A DNA stretch of 22,336 bases. It comes from Dehalococcoidia bacterium (GTDB lineage: Bacteria > Chloroflexota > Dehalococcoidia > Bin125). The stretch is from NCBI GenBank assembly GCA_007571275.1, contig RKRS01000251.1, positions 1 to 22,336 on the forward strand, in the 5' to 3' direction. A program made the translations under genes and the position numbers. This document shows, piece after piece, positions 7,768-14,500 of the stretch. Under the pieces are notes generated by a model that was given only the letters and a program-made list of their open reading frames with translations, searched no databases and had not been told where the DNA came from. How positions within the stretch are numbered: the stretch's first letter is position 1; every line of letters starts with the position of its first letter.

Positions 7768-10700
7768 ATGGACCAGAGACGAGTCTGGATGCCGCGGTTA
7801 GGGTTGGCTGCCGTGGCCGTTGCAGCGGTTCTGGTAGCGGTGGCGCTCAGCACGATGACAGAGGCCCAGTATGGGCCGGGCCTCCCCGTTCCACCCGGCG
7901 ATCCTGATCAACCCAACATCCCAGATCGTCCAGGCAATCCGATTGAACCATTGACGATCACGTTGACGGCACCCGATGTGTGCGAGGTGCATCGACCGCA
8001 GCAGAGCATTCACACGGTGATTCACGCTGAGGACGACGCCGGCAATCGGCCGGCGCCAACCATTACTCGCTACTGGGCCTGGGACGCGGGCGGCTCGATG
8101 GAGGTGTCGTGGGAGGTATCGGGCGGCGAGCCGCCTTACTATCTGCTGATCAATGGCGAGGCGTACGACGTATCCGAGGGTAAGACTGAGCTGAGCTGCG
8201 CGATGTCGCACGGGACGTATCAGACCCACCCGACCTACGGTCTCACGCTAGCTGAAGCGCCGCTGGTGGACTCAGGTGTGCTGGAGATCACGGGCGAGGT
8301 CTCAGATCAGTCCCAGACCGGCGGACGCGCCAAGGACACCGCCAAGAGCTACGCCCTGTTGACCCCCGACCACGACCATGTCCTGAGCGGTGGCGAGACC
8401 TACCGTATCGCAGGTCGGCTGACAACCATCCCCGAAGGCATGACCATGCGTTTGGGCGACTGGGTGCATGGGGCCGAGGAAGGTCTGAAGCTACGGGTCG
8501 TGGGTAGCGGAGCAGCCGGGCAGGAGCCTTGGCTGCTGCTGCGGATCGGGCCCTATCCAAGCGACCCGATTGCACAGAACTTCCGCTGGCGTGAGTACGA
8601 GATCACACGCCAGACCGGGACCAGCGCGGCGGCGCTGGACCGGCGCTTCGACCAGCTGCTGCAATCGGTCGGCCAGACGACGGCGATCGCCCGAGCGCTG
8701 GGGCAGCCGCGCATCAGCGGCCACGAGAGCGGCGCGCCGGGCCTGCACGCGGACGACATCGGACCGGTCAACGGCAACCTGATCGCCGGCCAGACGACGG
8801 TGATCTGCACGAACGAAGCGGAGTTCAAGGCGCCGCTGACTGAGGCGGTGGCGGCCTGGAACACCCGTCTGAGCGGCCTGCTCGTCGGTGCGCAGGTCTT
8901 CACCCTGCGCACCGACGCACGGGGCGCTGGCTGTGTCGATCGCAGCGGCTCCGACGGCGATGTTCATGTACGCGTGCTCAGAGGGACCAACTGTGACAAG
9001 GCCAACGCCGCGGCCTGCTACCAGAAGTGGGGAACCCCAGACAGCCGCCGGGTGCGGTTCCGAACCGATTACTCGCTCCACCACGCCCGGATTACCTATC
9101 AGTCTGAGGTCGTTCGGTTTGAGACCTTGATGCACGAACTGGGCCATGTGCTCGGCCTTGCTGACTACGACAGTTGCGATGATCTGCGAAATCCGGCCGC
9201 TCCGGAGACTGACATCGATCACAACAACGACGATCTGTCGCTGATGGCGAAACGAGACAGCATCTGCCGCTCCGGCGGGGTGGTCACCGGCCGCAGCCTG
9301 CGCGACCTGTTCGAGGTCTACTATCCGGCCCCGCTGGAGCAGGTCTCGACGGCCTACGACGCGGCGGCGCAGAAAGTGCGCTTTACCTGGCTGCGGCCGC
9401 AAGAGCTAGAGCTCGCCCACCAGGCCGATCTGGTGGGGCTCTTCCAGCCGGGTGCGAACGGCGGCTGGACGCTGGTCGATGAAACAGTGACGCAGGTGTC
9501 GGGCACTCGCAATCAAGTCGAGTTGCCGCTGGCGGACGGCCAGGAGGAGCGGTACCTGTTGGCCGGCTTGACCCAGGTGCAGCTGAACACGCTGCTGGGT
9601 TGGGGGCATCTACTCAGCACGGTGACCATCAACAATCAGCAGTACAGCCTGGGCGAGTCGCTGATCGCCAGTCGGGTGGTGACGGCGGGCGCGACCCCCC
9701 AGCAGGCGCCGGTGCGGTTGGCCGCGAGCGTCTCGCCGACCTCCTGCTACGTGACTGGCGCGAACTCGACCCAGGAGCTGCCCGTCAATGTCTGGACCTA
9801 CCCGGCGGTCGCGCCGGAGTCGCCGAACAGTGCGAACCTGGTCATGAAGATCGGAACCACGACGGTCCAGAGCGAGACGGTCCCCTGCTCGCTGGTCTCC
9901 GCCAGTGACAACCTGACCTCGCTCGTCGTCACCGCGACTCACCCCGACAGCTCGACGCCGGCCGAAGTCACCCTGCCCATCCACAACCGCGAGTACGACA
10001 GACCGAACTCGCTGGACACCCAGCACGCCACATTTGATTTCAATGTCTTGTCTCTACCGTCGCCAAGAGAATGCGAGGTTGGCCAGGACATCTCTGCCGG
10101 CTGGGTGGTCACGCCTCCCGCGGCGGTCGTCCATGGCGCAATCTGGGTGCAGGACAAGAAGGTGACAGGAACCTCCGGCAGTGTCGCCTGTCCGCATCCG
10201 ACGAGCCCGAGCTTGGTCGGCTTTGTACTACTGCCGGACGGCAGCGGCTCTCGCGACACGGTAGGCCTGTCGAAGGTCAACATTCCCGACCTGGACGCGA
10301 GCAAGAACAACGTGACAGCGACGGCCGAATCATCGAGGTCGATCAAGCTCAGCTGGGCCTCGGCGACGAACAACTCAGAGTCGGGCTTCTATCTGACCTG
10401 CCGCGAGAGCGCTACCAGCGGCACAGGCGGCCGTTGCCCGCTCGGCCCCGCCCCGCCGCCCGCTCAGCCGGTCGCGGAGAAGCAGTTGGTGCGTACGCCG
10501 CCGACGGCGTTCACGTTCATCGGCCTCAAGCCTGACACCGAGTACGAGTTCGGTCTGCAAGCCTGGTACGGCCACGATAGCTACGTCTCCACATGGTTGA
10601 ACGGGATCACGGCGCGGACGCAGCCCGATCCGCTGGAGTTATCAGCAAATTTTACCAGTGGCTCGCCGATCTCCTGCGAGGTTGGTGAGAGCGTCGAAGT

Positions 10701-11802
10701 TGAGTGGGCGGTCACGGGTGGCCGCCAACCGGTCAACGTCACGGTCGACGGCAAGGCGGTCACCACTAGTCCCGCCAGCGTGGTCTGCAAGGAGGCTTCC
10801 GGACAGGCGGGACAAGCGTCAGCCAGCGCCGCTTCCTGGAACCAGACGATCACGGTGCAAGCCCGCGACAGCCGCACGCCGCCCGTTGTGGTCACGAAAT
10901 ACCTCCAGGTCACGGTGACGCCCTCGCCGCCGACTACGCCGCCGGGTGATGGTCCACCGACTCCCCCGAGTCTCACGGCGTCAATCACGGAGAGTCCGGC
11001 GAGCTGTGAGGCAGCTGAAGCGCTGACTCTCGAATGGGCGGTCCAGAACGGTGGCGGGGCGTCATACACGATTACCGCGTCCAGCACAGCGCCTGACGGT
11101 ACGGAGACCAGTCTGGGCGAATTGAGCGGGACCTCGACCAGCGTCGCCTGCGCGGAACCGGTGGGCACCTGGACGGTCACGGTCACCGCGACCGACAGCT
11201 CAGCGACGCCGACCGTTTCATTCTCGGCAACGGCCAGCTATGAGGTGCTGGCGCCGGAGATCACGGTCACTGGCCGCGTCAACGCGCGGCGCAACGACAC
11301 GGCGGCGGGCGAGATTGAGGTCGAGTTCGCATTCACGCCGAAGGACGCAGCACGGATTCTCCCGCAGCCGAAAGCTGCCCGGACCCTGAAGCCGCAAGCG
11401 ATCATTGACGCCGGCAAGCTCAATGACTGGTATCGCAGCTCGTCCGTGATCATGACCATTGACGGGGAGGCTGTCGATATCGGTCAGGTACGGACACGCC
11501 TGCGCCAGGCCAGTGACGGCCGCTATTACTTCGAAATCTGCTTCCGCTGGTCAGATGGAATGGCGCAATGTCCGGATGGTCGCAATTTCTACTACGCCGA
11601 GAAACAGAACCTGCAGTGGGCTCAGTCACAGGAGTTCAGCCGCACGTTCCGGCCCGGCGCCGCCGCGAGCGCGCCCAGCGCCCTGGGTTCGTCTAGTGAC
11701 GACATGCGGATGGATGGGACGGGCGCCGTGCTGGACAGTACCTGGTGGGACGCCGCCGGCTCATCCGACGATTCGCAGATGGAGGATGTCGAAGACAACT
11801 GA
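7768..11802 (+). CDS. Secreted metzincin-like multidomain protein, copy 2 (intact zinc motif)
   Basis: I chose ATG 7768 rather than an in-frame TTG at 7741, because AAGGGAAGGGG sits just before it and the signal peptide then starts properly; 1344 residues. Residues 1-33 form the signal peptide, again leaving QYGP. The N-terminal Cys-pair domain matches copy 1 nearly block for block. The zinc motif HELGHVLGLAD is complete (H456, E457, H460, G463, D466), with Met-turn DDLSLM (M493), as in matrixin-type metzincins with Asp as third ligand. Then follow Cys-pair modules, a fibronectin III domain (about 842-950), an Ig module (956-1050), a Pro-rich linker (1051-1071), a second Ig module (1072-1155) and the shared C-terminal domain (from 1164). 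It has one more Ig module than copy 1. It is expected to be an extracellular zinc protease; substrate unknown. Confidence 0.82.
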   Translation: MDQRRVWMPRLGLAAVAVAAVLVAVALSTMTEAQYGPGLPVPPGDPDQPNIPDRPGNPIEPLTITLTAPDVCEVHRPQQSIHTVIHAEDDAGNRPAPTITRYWAWDAGGSMEVSWEVSGGEPPYYLLINGEAYDVSEGKTELSCAMSHGTYQTHPTYGLTLAEAPLVDSGVLEITGEVSDQSQTGGRAKDTAKSYALLTPDHDHVLSGGETYRIAGRLTTIPEGMTMRLGDWVHGAEEGLKLRVVGSGAAGQEPWLLLRIGPYPSDPIAQNFRWREYEITRQTGTSAAALDRRFDQLLQSVGQTTAIARALGQPRISGHESGAPGLHADDIGPVNGNLIAGQTTVICTNEAEFKAPLTEAVAAWNTRLSGLLVGAQVFTLRTDARGAGCVDRSGSDGDVHVRVLRGTNCDKANAAACYQKWGTPDSRRVRFRTDYSLHHARITYQSEVVRFETLMHELGHVLGLADYDSCDDLRNPAAPETDIDHNNDDLSLMAKRDSICRSGGVVTGRSLRDLFEVYYPAPLEQVSTAYDAAAQKVRFTWLRPQELELAHQADLVGLFQPGANGGWTLVDETVTQVSGTRNQVELPLADGQEERYLLAGLTQVQLNTLLGWGHLLSTVTINNQQYSLGESLIASRVVTAGATPQQAPVRLAASVSPTSCYVTGANSTQELPVNVWTYPAVAPESPNSANLVMKIGTTTVQSETVPCSLVSASDNLTSLVVTATHPDSSTPAEVTLPIHNREYDRPNSLDTQHATFDFNVLSLPSPRECEVGQDISAGWVVTPPAAVVHGAIWVQDKKVTGTSGSVACPHPTSPSLVGFVLLPDGSGSRDTVGLSKVNIPDLDASKNNVTATAESSRSIKLSWASATNNSESGFYLTCRESATSGTGGRCPLGPAPPPAQPVAEKQLVRTPPTAFTFIGLKPDTEYEFGLQAWYGHDSYVSTWLNGITARTQPDPLELSANFTSGSPISCEVGESVEVEWAVTGGRQPVNVTVDGKAVTTSPASVVCKEASGQAGQASASAASWNQTITVQARDSRTPPVVVTKYLQVTVTPSPPTTPPGDGPPTPPSLTASITESPASCEAAEALTLEWAVQNGGGASYTITASSTAPDGTETSLGELSGTSTSVACAEPVGTWTVTVTATDSSATPTVSFSATASYEVLAPEITVTGRVNARRNDTAAGEIEVEFAFTPKDAARILPQPKAARTLKPQAIIDAGKLNDWYRSSSVIMTIDGEAVDIGQVRTRLRQASDGRYYFEICFRWSDGMAQCPDGRNFYYAEKQNLQWAQSQEFSRTFRPGAAASAPSALGSSSDDMRMDGTGAVLDSTWWDAAGSSDDSQMEDVEDN

Positions 11803-11975
11803 TCCTCTCGGGCAGCTCAGCGGCTGATCATCGTCGGTCGCGCGCGATACTTCCGCAGACGTTCCGCCTTGGCGGGCATCCAGAATGCCCTCGCAGAGCC
11901 GCTGTGTTGCTTGTCGATGAGCTGGTCCGGGGTGTCTGCTTGCGACTCTCTGTCAGTCATGATCACCGGAGCAGA

Positions 11976-12026
11976 TTGTCAATCTGTATCTGGTTCGGTA
12001 ATTTTATTGCTATCAGAACATATGTT
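11976..12026 (+). promoter_or_regulatory. Candidate promoter and operator before small ORF and HTH genes
   Basis: TTGTCA (11976-11981, 5 of 6 to the -35 consensus) is followed after exactly 17 bases by TAATTT (11999-12004, weak -10). Thirteen bases on lies a perfect 10-base palindrome AACATATGTT (12017-12026), where an operator would sit. The segment is markedly AT-rich against its surroundings. The genes downstream include two helix-turn-helix proteins, so autoregulation is possible but only inferred. The rest of 11803-12043 shows no gene. Confidence 0.4.
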
Positions 12027-12043
12027 TCATACAGGAGCTCGCC

Positions 12044-12166
12044 ATGACTCTCGCTGTACACAAGACAATCGATCAAGCGCCTGGGGGAGGAGCAGAATGT
12101 GAGCAGGGCCGACCGAGGAAGCAGAGCGGACGCGCCGGGATGGACTACGCATCTTGGCGCGTCTGA
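12044..12166 (+). CDS. Small hypothetical ORF, 40 residues
   Basis: ATG at 12044 is preceded by CAGGAGCTCGCC, a good Shine-Dalgarno (AGGAG) with 7-base spacing, and lies downstream of the candidate promoter at 11976-12004. The 40-residue product ends at TGA 12164-12166; it is basic and Gly-rich in the middle and matches nothing I recognise. No membrane segment. It could be a leader peptide or a short real gene opening the HTH operon, or a chance ORF; the ribosome site is the main support. Confidence 0.35.
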   Translation: MTLAVHKTIDQAPGGGAECEQGRPRKQSGRAGMDYASWRV

Positions 12167-12275
12167 TCGCACGACATCCTCTGGCCAGGAAACTCAGATC
12201 GCGTGCAGAGTCCAGCGCTGCGGGTAACAGCGCCGAACCGGATGCGCCCGAACTTCACCGTGACAGGAGTCGATC

Positions 12276-12572
12276 ATGATTCGACAATACCCACTGCGCC
12301 ATCTTGAGTTCTCGGACGGTCAGGCTCACCTGCCGAGCGACTTCTCTCAACGTCTCTTGCGGCTCAAGGAGCGGACCGGTCTGACCTGGGAAGGCATAGC
12401 CGTGGCGGTCGGCGTCGATAGCCGTCAGCTGCTGCGCTGGCGACGCGGCGCGTCACCAAGTGGTGGCGCGATGCTGGCGTTGTTTCGCCTCGCCGCGCAG
12501 ATCCCAGATGGCGTCCCTGAGCTGCTGGTAGACGATCTGGCGATCATGATCAGCGATGAACGCCAAGGTTAG
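12276..12572 (+). CDS. Helix-turn-helix DNA-binding protein, first of a tandem pair
   Basis: ATG at 12276 follows AGGAG (12265-12269) with 6-base spacing; 98 residues. The middle part has the XRE/Cro pattern: SQRLLRLKERTGLTWEGIAV, then GVDSRQLLRWRRG as the recognition-helix half, then a helix MLALFRLAAQ. Family members bind operator DNA as dimers, often as repressors. Its stop is 2 bases before the start of a second, related HTH gene, so the two are probably co-transcribed. About 28 of 53 core positions are identical between them by eye, pointing to tandem duplication. Function beyond DNA binding is not visible. Confidence 0.72.
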   Translation: MIRQYPLRHLEFSDGQAHLPSDFSQRLLRLKERTGLTWEGIAVAVGVDSRQLLRWRRGASPSGGAMLALFRLAAQIPDGVPELLVDDLAIMISDERQG

Positions 12573-12574
12573 GG

Positions 12575-12871
12575 GTGTCTGACTTTCGACCGTTCGAGCG
12601 TAGGATCGGAGGGCGTGCACGCTCCGACGACTTTGCGCAGCGGCTGGAGCGCTTGCGCGAGGCGTCGGGGTTGAGCTGGAGCGGGTTGGCCCGCGCGATC
12701 GGTGTCAGCCTGCGAGCGGTACATCGCTGGCGAATCGGTGCGATACCGAATGGCGCGCATGTGCTGGCATTGTTGGATTTCGCGGTCGACCGAGGTTTAC
12801 TGGTATGTCTGCTGAGACCGCCCGCGGGGCCGGATTCGGCGCAGCAGCTCAGCCCGACTGAAGACGAATAG
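12575..12871 (+). CDS. Helix-turn-helix DNA-binding protein, second of a tandem pair
   Basis: GTG start at 12575, 2 bases after the stop of the preceding HTH gene; 98 residues. The core FAQRLERLREASGLSWSGLA plus IGVSLRAVHRWRIG is an XRE-like HTH paralogous to the preceding protein, with the Trp-Arg and Gly-Ala-x-Pro turn kept. The N- and C-terminal tails differ (C-terminal Pro/acidic tail). It is probably translationally coupled to the first gene. Its last 23 bases overlap, tail to tail, the minus-strand replication-relaxation-like gene that ends at 12849. Target sites are unknown; the palindrome at 12017-12026 is one candidate. Confidence 0.7.
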   Translation: MSDFRPFERRIGGRARSDDFAQRLERLREASGLSWSGLARAIGVSLRAVHRWRIGAIPNGAHVLALLDFAVDRGLLVCLLRPPAGPDSAQQLSPTEDE

Positions 12872-13592
12872 CGGCAACTTGACGCTCGGCACGCGCGCCG
12901 TGACGCTCGGCGACGCGTCGGAAGTGTGTGGCCGCGAGGTCTTCGTCAAACACGACCAAGAGATTGGGCAGGATGCCGTGGTCTTCGAGCGGGCGGCGGG
13001 TGGCGTAGTAGTGCAGGTAGGGCGCCAGCCGAGCGAGCATTGTCGACGGCCGCACCGCGCGACGTTCGTATTCGAGGAAGTAGGCGTGGACTCCCGAGTC
13101 AGTCTCGAGCGAGACAAACGCGTCGGGATGGATGGAGTGCAAATGCCCCTGCCGGCGGAAGTATCGCGAAGCTCGATGGGGTGGGTCGAGTTGCCCGATG
13201 TTCATCGAGTCGGCGCCAGTCTTCTCTGAGAGCGCGGCGATGATCTGATGCACGGTTTCGGTGTGGTCGAGGTGGCGTAGCAGTTGTCGCGTGCGGGTGC
13301 CCCTGATGTTTCGCCAACCGAATGACGCGTTCGCATCGATAGCCTCCGCGCTCCAGCGCTTGCGCGCTATGCCAACCGAGGCGCGATCGCGGTGAGCGAT
13401 GATCGATAGCCCGCGATCCGAGAGGGCGAGACGTCGGGCGGCTGATACACGCTGCGACACCACCAATCCCTAGTCGACCGGGCGGCGCAAGAGTTGTCTC
13501 AGGTGCCTGGGACCAACACCGAGCAGTGCAGCCAGATGGGCTGGACGGATCCAGGGCCAATCGCTGATCAAATCAAGTGCGTACTTCTCTGA
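12849..13592 (-). pseudogene. Replication-relaxation-like protein, interrupted by in-frame TAG
   Basis: The minus-strand frame from 13466 to 12849 (205 codons, only TTG available as first start) reads like the body of the replication-relaxation (Replic_Relax) family: RRLALSDRGLSIIAHRD, HTETVHQIIAAL, HAYFLEYERR, LHYYATRR, LPNLLVVFDED. Directly upstream, after a single TAG at 13470-13472, the same frame continues with the expected N-terminal winged-helix: KYALDLISDWPWIRPAHLAA, then LLGVGPRHLRQLLRRPVD, stop, GLVV. The match on both sides of the stop shows a point nonsense mutation, readthrough, or a sequencing error. Upstream of about 13619 the frame loses similarity and meets TGA at 13671-13673; no normal start codon is evident. 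Family members occur on plasmids and integrative elements of Gram-positive-type bacteria. Confidence 0.65.
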
Positions 13593-13992
13593 ACTGCTGA
13601 GTGAGGCCGGCAGCAGCCATGACGGCTCTGCAGGCCAGTCATGAAACGGAAGCGGCCCGGGCGATCGTCGTCACCAACCCCAACAACCGAACCCCGTTCG
13701 GACTCCTCCCGACGCTCCAGCTCCCCGATCCCTGCGCGGTCGGAACGAACCAGCCAGCCCACGCCATCCCCAGGAAGCGCAGATCCTGAAACAACCAGGC
13801 GGAGCCCGGGGAGGGTACTCGCCGCCGCTGGCGACGAGCTGCCCACCCGATCTCCATCTGCACACCGACGGCGGCTCGCGGGCGATCGTGCGCATCTACT
13901 AACGGCGGCGAGAGCGTGCCGTTGCCCAGCGAGGGCGAGCGCGGCTTCAAGGAAGCAGCGGGCATGAACCCTCGCCTGACCGATCCTGTTGA
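13593..13992. other. About 400 bases without a supported gene
   Basis: Several overlapping open frames cover this stretch on both strands (for example minus-strand 13639-14004 and 13568-14002), but none has a family motif, a clear ribosome site or consistent codon use. It lies between two damaged genes and is best read as decayed sequence, perhaps including the lost start of the replication-relaxation-like gene. Confidence 0.4.
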
Positions 13993-14307
13993 TGTCATAC
14001 ACATCCAGAGATACTTCCGTACATCCTTCCCAACAATGCTGGTTCGTTTACGGCAGATGCAGGCGACGGCGAAGCATCATGCCTAGCCATCGCATTCCGC
14101 CGCAGATGGATGATTGCGACAGACGACAGCGATGCACTGACAGTCCAGTCGGCACTGCATGGCAGTAAGGGCGTCGCATTCCAGCGCATCCGCTCGCTGC
14201 TTATTCGTGCTGGAGACGAAGGGCTCGTGACTCGTAACGAAGCCAATCGGATTCATGCAGCAATGCGCTCAGAGGGGTTTTGGGACACAGGAAGTCCCTT
14301 CGAGTGA
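13993..14307 (+). pseudogene. PIN-domain-like nuclease fragment, 5' truncated
   Basis: The frame is open from 13993 to TGA at 14305-14307, with no ATG, GTG or TTG before 14110. The text TADAGDGEASCLAIAFRRRW, then MIATDDSDA, matches the second half of PIN domains: the GEA helix carries the middle acidic residue and the TDD strand carries the later Asp. The following GLVTRNEANRIHAAMRSEGF is like the end of VapC or DUF3368-type proteins. The N-terminal strand with the first catalytic Asp is missing, and no antitoxin partner gene is seen, so this is likely an inactive toxin remnant. If translation starts at ATG 14110, only 65 residues remain and the GEA motif is lost. Confidence 0.5.
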
Positions 14308-14500
14308 AAGCGCACAATCGATTTTCATATCGAATGGGCTGTCTAATCGCCTCGGAAATCGTCCAGGTATATGCTGCTTGCCCGGCAAAGATCAGCGAGT
14401 AGGTCGCGGAACCTCTACGGTGGGTGCCTGATGAGCAAGATCGGTAGCTGTCGTTCGTCGGCTGGCTTGATCTCCTATTAGGCGAGAACATGGAGAACCA

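Noticed and set aside
8491..9402. Long minus-strand open frame (303 codons) opposite the protease core of copy 2
   Set aside because: It is antisense to the conserved zinc-protease region; codon bias of the sense gene explains the lack of stops, and no motif is seen.
13639..14004. Minus-strand 121-codon ORF upstream of the replication-relaxation-like gene
   Set aside because: A Trp-rich middle part looked possibly coding, but overlapping frames are equally open and no motif supports it.
14308..14500. A distinct cas operon promoter
   Set aside because: AT-rich pieces such as those at 14320-14345 and 14376-14382 exist, but no -35/-10 pair with good spacing stood out, so none was annotated.
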